DNA from: an uncultured Verrucomicrobiota bacterium
Lineage (GTDB): Bacteria; Verrucomicrobiota; Verrucomicrobiia; Limisphaerales; UBA9464
DNA length: 34,682 bases
NCBI GenBank assembly: GCA_903896505.1
Contig: CAITXU010000108.1
Location: forward strand, 1 to 34,682
Direction: 5' to 3'
In this document: piece by piece, positions 1 to 6,676 of the stretch
Numbering within the stretch: the first letter of the stretch is position 1
Layout: every line of letters starts with the position of its first letter
Program-made: the position numbers and the translations under genes
Notes under the pieces: model-generated
The model's input: only the letters and a program-made list of their open reading frames with translations
What the model was told of the DNA's origin: nothing
Database searches by the model: none

Positions 1-8
1 ATTATCAA

Positions 9-39
9 TGGAGCGGGTGAAGGGAATCGAACCCTCGTC
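9..39 (-). other. 3' fragment of a tRNA-Gly gene, probable attachment-site remnant
   Basis: Read on the minus strand this stretch is the T arm (GAGGG-TTCGATT-CCCTT), the 3' half of an acceptor stem (CACCCGC), discriminator T and CCA. That is the usual 3' end of bacterial tRNA-Gly. The sequence that should follow (anticodon arm, D arm, GCGGGTG 5' strand) is absent, so the gene is not complete. Duplicated tRNA 3' ends are the normal scar of tyrosine-recombinase integration, and an integrase lies about 1 kb away. The assignment to glycine is from the acceptor stem and discriminator only. Confidence 0.7.
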
Positions 40-145
40 ACGGGTATGCCGGACCAAACGACTTCATTTCGGCGAAAACCCTGTTCGGAATTGGTATCCG
101 CAACCGACCTGTTCAGCCAGAAGGCGCAATGGCCTTCGGCGAACC

Positions 146-532
146 ATGGACGAGAAACAGCATCGATTTTTGTCGTTGAGCGGCCAATTGCCGACCCGGC
201 TCACCGTTGAACATGTAGCTTGGCTGCTGAACTGTCAGCCTCACGCTATTGCCGCCGTTATAGCGGCCGGTCTCCTACAACCCCTCGGCAGCCCGCCGAC
301 CAATGGTAACAAGTTCTTTTGTACGGCGGAGGTGCAGGAGTTGATCAAGGACCGTTCCTGGCTGGCGAAAATCACAAACGCGATTATTCAGCACACCAAG
401 GACCATAACGATCGAAAACTGGACCGTTCTCCGAAGGCTTTGCGAAATGGTCATCAGCCTAAGGCGGCGCTTTCGACGACGTCTGCCGAAAACCGCTCGG
501 TCAAAGGTTCCGCGCCTTCGGTGTCGCGATAA
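146..532 (+). CDS. Small helix-turn-helix-like protein of an integrated element
   Basis: This encodes about 128 residues. Its N-terminal half (LPTRLTVEHVAWLLN, then a short turn, then a FFCTAEVQEL segment) resembles a small DNA-binding protein that I associate with verrucomicrobial integrative elements, next to an excisionase-like gene and a tyrosine integrase, as here. The MerR/HTH-like fold is inferred from the LT-x2-HVAWLLN helix pattern. The tail from about residue 95 is polar and basic and looks unstructured. The reading frame is open back to position 8, through the tRNA-Gly fragment, but the ATG at 146 is preferred because the upstream part translates att-site DNA. No clear Shine-Dalgarno sequence is seen. 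The likely role is as an accessory or regulatory factor of the element. The function is not proven. Confidence 0.6.
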   Translation: MDEKQHRFLSLSGQLPTRLTVEHVAWLLNCQPHAIAAVIAAGLLQPLGSPPTNGNKFFCTAEVQELIKDRSWLAKITNAIIQHTKDHNDRKLDRSPKALRNGHQPKAALSTTSAENRSVKGSAPSVSR

Positions 533-692
533 TTCGGATTGCGAAACGATCGGCACTTTTTGTGTTCAAATTGTGCACCGCCCCGCGACGGATGTGGCGT
601 GGGTACGAAATCCATCGGCGGCACTGGGGCCTCGAGGAGTAGGACTCTGCGGGGCGCTGGACGTCGGTGGTTGTCCCTACATGGGTATTCCT

Positions 693-1112
693 ATGAAACA
701 ACTCGAAGGTAGGCAGGGTATCGATTTCGCGGGAGATGCTGGGCAGCAGCCTCGATTATTGACGAAAACGGAGGTCGCCGATTACGCGCAGTGCACCACG
801 CGCTGTATCGATAACTGGATGCGGCGCGGTTACCTTCCGTATTTCAAGATCGGGCGGACGGTCCGGTTCAAGGTCGCCGATGTTGATGCGTACCTGAGCA
901 ACCATTTTCGGGTGGCGCGGCGTTCTCGACCGGCCAAGGGCGTTGAGCCAAGCGCCGAGCATCCGGGATATGGTTCAGGTTCTGCCAGCAAAGCTGGTCA
1001 GCTCGGTGCGACCACCGAGGTTCGGTCTTTTTCCTCGGCGCCCACAGGGGCAATCTGCGGGGTGATGGAGAACCATTTCGCGGCATCGTCGGGTCGCACC
1101 AATTCACGGTAG
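693..1112 (+). CDS. Excisionase-like HTH_17 DNA-binding protein
   Basis: Residues about 20-70 match the winged-helix excisionase pattern (LLTKTEVADY, CIDNWMRRGYLPYFKIG, VRFKVADVDAYL). This is the HTH_17 family found in Xis proteins and plasmid regulators. The start is uncertain. ATG at 693 gives MKQLEG, ATG at 681 is four codons upstream, and the frame stays open to 447. No strong ribosome site decides between them. After the DNA-binding domain the tail is low in complexity, and its last 115 nt run antisense over the 3' end of the integrase gene, so the real C-terminus may be functionally irrelevant. Together with the integrase it forms a recombination directionality pair. The genes converge, so they would be expressed from separate promoters. 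Confidence 0.68.
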   Translation: MKQLEGRQGIDFAGDAGQQPRLLTKTEVADYAQCTTRCIDNWMRRGYLPYFKIGRTVRFKVADVDAYLSNHFRVARRSRPAKGVEPSAEHPGYGSGSASKAGQLGATTEVRSFSSAPTGAICGVMENHFAASSGRTNSR

Positions 1113-2278
1113 TTTGAAAAAATCATGCGTGGGGAATTCCCGGCTTCCAGGGCCACTTGGGCGACGTTTTGGACCTGGGCGACCCGATAACTGATGAAGG
1201 AGTGGCGCAAGGCGTTGTGCTTCCATTTGAAGGTTCCCGGCGGGGTCTCCTTTTTCCATTCGGCATCGACAGCCTCGGCAAGCCATGCGAGCTGCTTTGC
1301 CATGCTGGCGTACGGACAGACGAGTCCGTTCGACCGTTGGTGCGGAGTCAGCCAGGCGTTCAAATTGTCAAGAATTGGCACCAACCGACGGCTTGCGGTT
1401 TTCGCCTTGCTTGCTTTGACCTCGATAAATCGATCTTTGAGGCGAATCTCCGACCAATCGAGTCGTGCTATCTCGGCGTGACGCAGTCCCGCGAACCCAC
1501 CGATGGCCAGGAAGGGCACCAGTACGGGTTCGGCCAATCGAAGGAGCCGACCAATTTCGTCAGGGCTGAAGATTTCGATGCTCCCCTCCCCTACTTTGGC
1601 GAGCGCGACCGACTCCACGTCGGTCCCTCCTTTTTCGATGTAGCCCCGGGTCTCAGCGAAGTAGAACAGGGTGGCAATTGCCCGTCTGTAGTTGTTGCGC
1701 GATCTGCCGGACAGTTCGAGGGAGCGAAGGAAGTCTTCGATGTCCGACACTGAAACGGTCGAGATGGCCGTTTTGAACGAACGGGCAAAACGCCCCAAGC
1801 GTCCGTCCAGGTCTTTCAGGTAAACCGCACTCAACCCGTCTGCTCTCTTGGCCGCGAGCAACTCGGTTACGACTTGGGAAACGGTCCGCTGAGGGCGATT
1901 GGATGGATGGCGTTTGACGTAATCTCGAACGGCTTCGAGAACGGAGCCGCCTTTCAGCAATTTGACCGCCTCGGCGAATTCGATGGCGGCCATCTCCAGG
2001 GGAATGTTGGTGGGGGCCAGGGCTGCGACGGCCCTCACGTAGGACAAGCGCTCCTGGCTGGAGAGCGTTAGGACGTCCAATTCGCCTGCGGAGAGCTTAT
2101 TGGCGACTATCTCGGCTTCCGTAACGGCCAAATCGAGGTCGGCAAACGTTTTCCGGACCCGTTTCTTACCGAGGTAGTGGACCACGGTGAAGGATTCGCA
2201 GCCTTGAGTGGGGGTCCGGTAGATTTTGACGACCGTGTGCCCCCGTTTGACCAACATGGGAAACTTCGCCTTCGACAC
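998..2278 (-). CDS. Tyrosine recombinase (phage-type integrase)
   Basis: This is a 426-residue site-specific recombinase with an N-terminal arm region, a SAM-like core-binding domain (about 130-215) and a C-terminal catalytic domain (about 235-410). Visible catalytic elements are R266 in GLRHAEIARL, the beta-hairpin lysine (K291 or K293), R358 in HNALRHSF, and the nucleophile Y390 in SNYREL. Two usual histidines are altered. The residue three before R358 is N355, with H354 displaced by one, and the H/W position reads N381 in EAGNSP. I believe this substitution is common in verrucomicrobial integrases of this kind. The gene starts 64 bp from the 3' end of tmRNA and reads away from it in the same direction, the classic arrangement for an element inserted in a tRNA-like gene. 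The element is probably a small island, and other cargo may lie outside the window. Confidence 0.93.
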   Translation of the reverse strand: MSKAKFPMLVKRGHTVVKIYRTPTQGCESFTVVHYLGKKRVRKTFADLDLAVTEAEIVANKLSAGELDVLTLSSQERLSYVRAVAALAPTNIPLEMAAIEFAEAVKLLKGGSVLEAVRDYVKRHPSNRPQRTVSQVVTELLAAKRADGLSAVYLKDLDGRLGRFARSFKTAISTVSVSDIEDFLRSLELSGRSRNNYRRAIATLFYFAETRGYIEKGGTDVESVALAKVGEGSIEIFSPDEIGRLLRLAEPVLVPFLAIGGFAGLRHAEIARLDWSEIRLKDRFIEVKASKAKTASRRLVPILDNLNAWLTPHQRSNGLVCPYASMAKQLAWLAEAVDAEWKKETPPGTFKWKHNALRHSFISYRVAQVQNVAQVALEAGNSPRMIFSNYRELVRPDDAAKWFSITPQIAPVGAEEKDRTSVVAPS

Positions 2279-2288
2279 GGGGCGAATT

Positions 2289-2307
2289 TGTCAGGAATCT
2301 GTCAGGA
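2289..2307 (-). repeat. Short direct repeat between integrase and tmRNA
   Basis: The heptamer TGTCAGG occurs twice, 12 bp apart, just upstream of the integrase start and inside the 64-bp gap to the tmRNA 3' end. On the minus strand it follows a T-rich stretch (T7). Closely spaced short direct repeats next to a core site can be recombinase arm-type sites. Only the repeat itself is seen, and the binding role is a guess. Confidence 0.35.
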
Positions 2308-2341
2308 AAAAAACGAAAAACTCAATTTTCGGCCTAAAAGA

Positions 2342-2697
2342 TGGTGGAGGCGGCGGGAGTTGAACCCGCGTCCTTGGCAAAACTGCTTGCAACGAACTAC
2401 ATGCTTAGTGAGTCGTATGTTTTCTACGGAACCGTGACGGACTCACGGCGACCAGTTCCGCCTAGCTCGCATGAAAATGCCGATCATCGTCGCGCGAACT
2501 CCGCCGATGACCCGGCCTGCTAAAGGCGTTCACTCCCGCCAGCAGACATCACAGGGTGAACGTCACGGCGCTTTAGGCCGCGAGAGCCAACTCTTCGTTA
2601 GCAATCAATGTTTTGACCCGATTTTTTACGAGGCCAACGGATCGTCCTCGGCATGCCGTCGCAGGCAGGCTTCCCAAGTCGAAACCAGTACGCCCCC
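2342..2697 (-). ncRNA. ssrA: Transfer-messenger RNA (tmRNA), one-piece
   Basis: tmRNA rescues stalled ribosomes by adding a degradation tag. The minus-strand RNA of 356 nt opens with GGGGGCGTACTGGTTTCGAC, the hallmark tmRNA 5' end. It closes with a T arm (GCGGGTTCAACTCCCGC) and CGCCTCC-A-CCA. The acceptor strands GGGGGCG and CGCCTCC pair over 7 bp with one G-U. The tag reading frame runs from GCT at 2602 to TAA at 2573 and encodes ANEELALAA, ending in the usual LAA. The 3' CCA is encoded. The integrase gene begins 64 bp beyond the 3' end, so this gene is the likely integration target and has been restored intact. Confidence 0.96.
2573..2602 (-). other. tmRNA tag-peptide reading frame
   Basis: The internal mRNA-like segment of tmRNA reads GCT AAC GAA GAG TTG GCT CTC GCG GCC TAA. 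It gives the nine-residue proteolysis tag ANEELALAA. The resume codon GCT is assigned by analogy with other tmRNAs. Confidence 0.85.
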
Positions 2698-2774
2698 ACC
2701 TACGCTGACGTTAACAGTCTCGTTCGTTAAAGCCTGAAGTCAATCGATCCTCGGAAGTAGGGGGTGTCCCACCC

Positions 2775-2822
2775 GGATGCCCCGGTGGATGCCCCGGTGG
2801 ATGCCCCGGTGGATGGCACGGG
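2775..2822. repeat. 12-bp tandem repeat
   Basis: Three perfect copies of GGATGCCCCGGT run from 2775 to 2810. A diverged fourth unit (GGATGGCACGGG) follows. The array lies between the tmRNA and the tRNA-Ser gene and is not in a supported gene. It is too short in unit and has no spacers, so it is not a CRISPR. Confidence 0.9.
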
Positions 2823-2859
2823 CATGGCCGGGAATACCCAACGCAAGGAGCGAATTCAA

Positions 2860-2883
2860 TTGGGGACTTGCTGGAGCGCGTCC
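2860..2883 (+). repeat. Partial copy of dispersed repeat R5
   Basis: This stretch contains GGGACTTGC-GGAGCGCGTCC, matching the core of the longer R5 copies at 18139-18212 and 34610-34682 with one mismatch. It sits just outside the tRNA-Ser gene. Confidence 0.6.
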
Positions 2884-2921
2884 GAACGATGGGGTGCGCA
2901 ATGGTGCAAATCATCCAAAAA

Positions 2922-3011
2922 TGGCGGAAGGGGAGGGATTTGAACCCCCGGTAGGGATGAACCTACGCCTGATTTCGAGTCAGGTGCCTTAAGCCGCTCA
3001 GCCACCCTTCC
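2922..3011 (-). tRNA. tRNA-Ser (anticodon CGA)
   Basis: The minus strand folds as a 90-nt class II tRNA. The acceptor GGAAGGG pairs with CCCTTCC, the discriminator is G, and CCA is encoded. The anticodon stem CCTGA/TCAGG encloses the loop CTCGAAA, giving anticodon CGA, which reads the serine codon UCG. A long variable arm (CGTAGGTTCATCCCTACCG region) and the T loop TTCAAAT are visible. The long variable arm is as expected for serine. Confidence 0.95.
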
Positions 3012-3317
3012 TTCGTTCGTTTTGTCTGTCGACTTGTTTGCCTCTCGACCCGAACTTGTTTCCGGCATAACCCGTTTTCGGAGAAAAACAAACCAACGGC
3101 CTTCGCCACGAACGCAAATGCCGTTCGTGGAGTACTACCCTCCACACCGCCTTCGCGGCAAGTCAAAAGGCAGGAGTTTACGGATGGCACCTTCCGGAAT
3201 CACGGTGGGCAGCGTACTTCCACGGGCAAGCTAGGGATGTTATCAACCGGCAGTCCATCGGGCGCCGGCAGGGCATTGAGAGACGTTCGGCGTCACGGGA
3301 GAGTCGCATGATGAGTC
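3012..3317. other. Gene-free spacer with one strong stem-loop
   Basis: I see no supported gene here. The only structure is a perfect 9-bp hairpin at 3106-3130 (CCACGAACG, 7-nt loop, CGTTCGTGG). On the minus strand a T-rich tract follows about 15 nt later. It could be a weak terminator or a small dispersed palindrome. Confidence 0.5.
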
Positions 3318-3530
3318 TCAAAGCAGTTTTCGGAACTCTTCTGGCGAAAGTCCGGCGTCTTTGGCAATCGCACCCATGGTGAGAGCGTTGATTGGGTTGT
3401 GACGAGGGATGATCAGCCGTTTCCTTCCGTTTGTCATCACGATATGACCACTCTGCCTTGCGACTCGGAAGCCGAGTTTCTCGAAAACACCGACGGCGTC
3501 ACGTTGGCTGATTCCGGGGAGTTTCGGCAT
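3318..3530 (-). CDS. hicA: HicA-type mRNA interferase toxin
   Basis: This is a 70-residue protein with the double-stranded RNA-binding-like HicA fold. The N-terminal helix is ISQRDAVGVFEKLGF, then the segment RVARQSGHIVMTN carries the family's catalytic histidine in the SGH motif (H29), and then come RLIIPRHNP and a C-terminal AGLSPEEFRKLL helix. HicA toxins cleave mRNA independently of the ribosome. The gene follows hicB on the same strand with a 3-nt gap, so the antitoxin is made first and translation is coupled. Length and order fit the family. No truncation is visible. Confidence 0.9.
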   Translation of the reverse strand: MPKLPGISQRDAVGVFEKLGFRVARQSGHIVMTNGRKRLIIPRHNPINALTMGAIAKDAGLSPEEFRKLL

Positions 3531-3533
3531 CGC

Positions 3534-3749
3534 CTAAACGGTGACCAATTCGCGAGTGTAGCTCGTGCCTTCCATTACAAGTTCGTTTTGGGCGTCCTCC
3601 TCCGCCACTTCCTGCCATAGGGTGATGGCCTCACGAATCGCCGCCAGCGCTTCCTCCTTTGTTGCGCCCTGTGAGTGGCATCCAGGCAAAGCCGGACAGG
3701 AAATAGAAAACCCCTCCTCCGTTTCGATGAGTACCACCGGATATTGCAT
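3534..3749 (-). CDS. hicB: HicB-family antitoxin
   Basis: This is a 71-residue HicB antitoxin with the typical start MQYPVVLIETEEGFSISCP and the signature ALPGCHSQGATKEEALAAIREAI. That region is the partial RNase H-like fold that binds and neutralises HicA. The frame is open further upstream, but the ATG at 3749 has a purine-rich GGAGAGG directly before it and matches the family N-terminus. No C-terminal DNA-binding domain (RHH or HTH) is evident after residue 60, so autoregulation would need another mechanism or partner. It is the first gene of the hicB-hicA pair. Confidence 0.9.
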   Translation of the reverse strand: MQYPVVLIETEEGFSISCPALPGCHSQGATKEEALAAIREAITLWQEVAEEDAQNELVMEGTSYTRELVTV

Positions 3750-3761
3750 CCTCTCCACGAT

Positions 3762-3792
3762 ATAATGGCACGACCGTGGTTGCAATGGTCAA
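3762..3792 (-). promoter_or_regulatory. Candidate hicBA promoter
   Basis: On the minus strand TTGACC (3787-3792) and CATTAT (3762-3767) lie 19 nt apart, a few bases upstream of the hicB ribosome site. The inverted repeat CCACG...CGTGG overlaps this region and could be an operator. The spacing is longer than ideal, so the call is weak. Confidence 0.35.
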
Positions 3793-4039
3793 ACCGACGG
3801 GTTCATACCTGAGAATCACGGCGAATTCGGGTCCCTCATTTGGCCATTTTGACGGTTTTAACCGTGCCATCCCGGCCGAAGGTATGACTCCGGAGGGGGC
3901 ATGGTTTGGGATTGGCTCGATCACGGGCAAAATGGGCGCCTGCATTGACGGGCTGGTACTCTACCAGCGGCTCGACATAGCGCCATTACCGGATAAGCGG
4001 CGGGACGCCGCTTCCACTTTTTCGGCATCTGATCCCGCC
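3793..4039. other. Spacer between the two toxin-antitoxin modules, holding a repeat R1 copy
   Basis: No supported gene is present. A 108-codon plus-strand frame exists but has no recognisable domain and ends inside the next gene. The main feature is an R1 repeat copy at 3993-4020 with the palindromic core GCGGCGGGACGCCGC followed by TTCCACTTT. Confidence 0.55.
3993..4020 (+). repeat. Dispersed palindromic repeat R1, copy 1
   Basis: The core GCGGCGGGACGCCGC plus a flanking (T/G)CCACTTT recurs at 6649-6676 (plus) and 17878-17900 (minus), and in degenerate form at 6586-6611. The core can form a GCGGCG/CGCCGC hairpin. Confidence 0.75.
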
Positions 4040-4066
4040 TTGCCCGGAGCTTTTACATTGTATACA
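4040..4066 (+). promoter_or_regulatory. Candidate promoter/operator of the RHH-DUF433/DUF5615 module
   Basis: TTGCCC (4040-4045) and TATACA (4061-4066) lie 15 nt apart, 33 bp before the antitoxin start. The perfect palindrome TGTATACA (4059-4066) overlaps the -10 element. Ribbon-helix-helix antitoxins usually repress their own promoter through such palindromes. The assignment is by position and pattern only. Confidence 0.35.
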
Positions 4067-4098
4067 GTTACTACAAAGGTAATGACCTGCCAAAAGCT

Positions 4099-4542
4099 AT
4101 GACGACAACAACCGTTTTGAGTCTCCGTCTTCCCACCGAGCGGGCTGAGAGTCTGAAGAGGCGAGCACGCCGGATGGACCGTTCGGCATCTGACCTTGCC
4201 GCGCGGCTTATCGACGAAGGTTTAAGGCGGGCGGATTTTAGCATGATCGACTTCCGGGATTCCCCCACCGGACGCCAGGCATTTGTTCAGGGAACGCGAA
4301 TTCAGGTCTGGCGGGCAATTACCCTGGTTCGCGAATACGACGGCGACATTGGCAAGAGCGCCGAGCATCTGAACTGGCCAGAATCCAAGGTCAAAGCGGC
4401 GCTGAACTACGCCGAGGCTTTTCCGCAGGAGATCGAAGACGCCATCGCCGACAATCGGACGTACGACTTTGAAAAGCTAAAGCGCCTCATCCCGTCCCTC
4501 GAATTGCTTCATGCACCAGCCAAAGGACCGAAGACAAACTGA
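4099..4542 (+). CDS. Antitoxin with ribbon-helix-helix and DUF433 domains
   Basis: This is a 147-residue protein in two parts. Residues 1-45 (LSLRLPTERAESLKRRA, SASDLAARLIDEGLRR) form a ribbon-helix-helix DNA-binding domain. Residues about 52-120 (DSPTGRQAFVQGTRIQVW, LNWPESKVKAALNYAEAFP) match DUF433, a small helical domain common in antitoxins of PIN-like systems. It most likely binds the toxin encoded 5 bp downstream and represses the shared promoter. The palindrome TGTATACA upstream is a candidate operator. The C-terminal LHAPAKGPKTN tail is flexible. No anomalies are seen. The antitoxin role rests on domain and neighbour. Confidence 0.85.
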   Translation: MTTTTVLSLRLPTERAESLKRRARRMDRSASDLAARLIDEGLRRADFSMIDFRDSPTGRQAFVQGTRIQVWRAITLVREYDGDIGKSAEHLNWPESKVKAALNYAEAFPQEIEDAIADNRTYDFEKLKRLIPSLELLHAPAKGPKTN

Positions 4543-4547
4543 CCTGC

Positions 4548-4931
4548 ATGTTGCGGTTACTTTTGGACGAGCACATTTCGAGGAAGGTGGCCGCCCAGGT
4601 AAAGAAGCGCATCCCCGGGCTGGACGTCCTTTCGATCCACGATTGGGAAAATGGACGATTCCTGGCGACAAGCGACGGGGAGATTTTAAGGGTCGCCGCC
4701 CAACAGAATTTGACGTTGGTAACCTACGACCAGAACACAATCTTCACGCACATGGCTGAAATAGCGTCGGAAGGGTGCGACCACGGGGGAATCGTTGTCG
4801 TCGACGGGAAAACAATTCGACAAAGCGACATTGGCGGGCTGGTAAAGGCGCTCGGTTGGCTGTGTGAGGCCGAATCAATGGCGGATTGGAAAAACCGCAC
4901 CGTTTACTTGCAAGCTGAAGGAAGGGCATGA
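4548..4931 (+). CDS. DUF5615 PIN-like toxin
   Basis: This is a 127-residue protein of the PIN-like DUF5615 (Mut7-C-related) family. The start LLLDEHIS carries the first acidic cluster, SIHDWENG follows, then the signature ATSDGEILRVAAQQNLTLVT and YDQNTIF, which supply further Asp residues of the predicted metal-dependent nuclease site. Family members pair with DUF433 antitoxins, exactly the gene 5 bp upstream. It is predicted to cleave RNA when free of the antitoxin. The substrate is unknown. Length is normal and the gene appears intact. Confidence 0.85.
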   Translation: MLRLLLDEHISRKVAAQVKKRIPGLDVLSIHDWENGRFLATSDGEILRVAAQQNLTLVTYDQNTIFTHMAEIASEGCDHGGIVVVDGKTIRQSDIGGLVKALGWLCEAESMADWKNRTVYLQAEGRA

Positions 4932-5007
4932 ACGACGCACCTCCGATCAGTGGGTTTAAGTTGTCTGCAGCTCGCTGAAACTTCAGCGCAAGACAGGCTC
5001 ATTGATT

Positions 5008-5020
5008 CCTCCTTCGGAGG
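5008..5020 (+). promoter_or_regulatory. Shine-Dalgarno sequence inside a hairpin
   Basis: GGAGG (5016-5020) lies just before the ATGATG start of the propeller gene and supports that start (5024 or 5027). It can pair perfectly with CCTCC (5008-5012) across a 3-nt loop, so the ribosome site could be sequestered. Confidence 0.45.
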
Positions 5021-5023
5021 GCG

Positions 5024-6398
5024 ATGATGAGCTTGGCACTGCATTGGCTTCCCCAGCGTGGGTCAATGCCCCTTCGCCCGCTTGCTTTCATCGAAGTCTT
5101 GGCCGCCCTGTCGGGGTGTCTAACGTCGCATGCCGCTGACCTGCTTTGGACGCCCTTGCACGAGCCATCCGCAGGGGACTGGATCACTTCACTGGCCGTT
5201 TCACCGCATGATCACAATCGCATCCTCATCGGCGGAGATATCCTGGGCATCGGCCTCAGCGAAGATCGGGGCGAATCATGGCAAGAGACCTTCGGCCTGA
5301 AGAATTGGGAAATCGCCGACTTCACCTGGCATCCGACCGATCCCAACACCGTGTGGGCCGGTACCATGGGTGGCCTGTACCTGAGCCGTGACGGTGGCCG
5401 TTATTGGGCTTCCGTGCGGACAGGATTCCCACCTCCCGATCCCGGCAAGTATTCCACGCCCATCCAGAAGGTGCTGTTCGACCCGAATGATGCAAACCAC
5501 CTTCTCACCTTCGGGGGGGAACCATCGGGAGTTCGATTCTCCCGGCACACCCGACTATGGCACGGTGTGGGCCAGCACGAACGGCGGCGTCGGCTGGAAA
5601 CGATTGGGTGCCATCCAGGCTGGCGGTAACATCATGGCGGCTGCCTTTGCGGCTGGGAGTTCGACGAAGCTCTATGCCGCCGTGAATGATGCAGGGGTTT
5701 ATTTTAGTGGGGATGGGGGTACGAACTGGGCCCTCCGGACCACCGGGTTGCCGCATCTGCATACCAAGGATTTGGTGGCCCATCCGGTCCTCGCAGACAC
5801 GGTCTATGTGGCGCTGTGGAATGCCCCGCTTCCTGGTGGCGGTTATACGGCGGGTGGCATCTGGTGGAGCACGAACGCCGGGGTTAGTTGGTTGCCGCGG
5901 AACTCCGGAATACGCCAAAACACCGGGACCACCGACTCCTTCGTCACGCGGATGAAGGCCCTCGCGATTTCGCCGACCAACCCCCGTCGTCTAATGGCGG
6001 GCAGCAACGATGATCCGTACCACGACGAGCAATATGCCACCGGCATCTGGACCAGCGAGGACGACGGGCTGACCTGGCGGCAACAGAATAGTGGTCTTGC
6101 CCAACTGCGGGTCGAGTGCGTGACCGTGGACCCACATGACCCGGACCTGTGGGTGCTGGGCACGGAAGGTCGCGGCTTCTTCGTGGCGCGTTGGGCAGGT
6201 TTGTCGATCCGGAGTGAATCGTCCCAGCCGACGTGGCGACTGCTCGGACCCATTGGTGAACCGGTGCGTTTGGATGTGACCGCTGATTTCGCCGGATGGT
6301 CGCCGATCATGACGACCTCGATGCCACCACACGGAGTGCTGATATCCCCTTCCCTCTTCGCAGACCCGGCTTTTTTTCGGGGCGTGCTCAGACCATGA
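5024..6398 (+). pseudogene. BNR/sortilin-like beta-propeller protein, broken by a frameshift
   Basis: Two overlapping frames encode one secreted propeller. The first (5024 on) has a start supported by GGAGG, a signal-like segment (PLAFIEVLAALSGCLTSHAA), and repeats such as LSEDRGESWQETF and LSRDGGRYWASV. These Asp-box/BNR units (S-x-D-x-G-x-x-W) are typical of sialidase/sortilin propellers. It loses register at a G7 run (5513-5519). Deleting one G joins it to the second frame, which continues with ASTNGGVGWKRL, STNAGVSWLPR and TSEDDGLTWRQQ. The reconstructed protein is about 457 residues and ends DPAFFRGVLRP, after an Ig-like tail. The function is unknown, perhaps carbohydrate or surface binding. 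The indel may be a real mutation, slippage-prone phase variation or a sequencing error. Confidence 0.8.
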
Positions 6399-6648
6399 GC
6401 GGCTGATGAACCTGCCACAGCCCGACGGCCTCCGGTTCGCACAACGGCCTGGCACGGATAAAAACCAGCGGAACACCAGCCTCTCACCCGTGGCGCTCCG
6501 GGGTCGAAGCGAGGTTTACCTTGCGGAGCGGACGCGGTTCGAACCGCCCTGCGGACGAGACGTCCGCGTTCCCAGGGGGGGCGTTCAGCGGCGGGATGAC
6601 GCTGCCACCTTGGCGAGCCGTCATGCGGCGGGGGTGGAGTGACTTCGG
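6399..6648. other. Gene-free spacer with R1 and R2 repeats
   Basis: This holds R2 at 6552-6577 (CGGACGAGACGTCCG core, then CGTTCCCAGGG) and a degenerate R1 at 6586-6611 (CAGCGGCGGGATGACGCTG). A full R1 copy follows immediately. No gene is supported. Confidence 0.6.
6552..6577 (+). repeat. Dispersed palindromic repeat R2, copy 1
   Basis: CGGACGAGACGTCCG followed by CGTTCCCAGGG is identical to 13553-13578. Diverged copies form an inverted pair at 18372-18470. The core GGACG/CGTCC is self-complementary. Confidence 0.8.
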
Positions 6649-6676
6649 ATGAGCGGCGGGACGCCGCTGCCACTTT
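6649..6676 (+). repeat. Dispersed palindromic repeat R1, copy 2 (overlaps an ORF start)
   Basis: ATGAGCGGCGGGACGCCGCT continuing into GCCACTTT matches 3993-4020. The ATG used as the nominal start of the next gene is inside the repeat, which casts doubt on that start. Confidence 0.75.

Noticed and set aside
9..95. Complete tRNA-Gly gene
   Set aside because: The anticodon arm, D arm and the 5' acceptor strand GCGGGTG are not present upstream on the minus strand.
8..145. Upstream extension of the first HTH gene
   Set aside because: It translates the tRNA-Gly fragment. The ATG at 146 is a better start.
2775..2822. CRISPR array
   Set aside because: The 12-bp units have no spacers and there are no cas genes.
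3776..4102. 108-codon plus-strand frame between the two toxin-antitoxin modules
   Set aside because: It has no recognisable domain, runs through repeat R1, overlaps the start of the antitoxin gene and lies antisense to the hicB promoter region.
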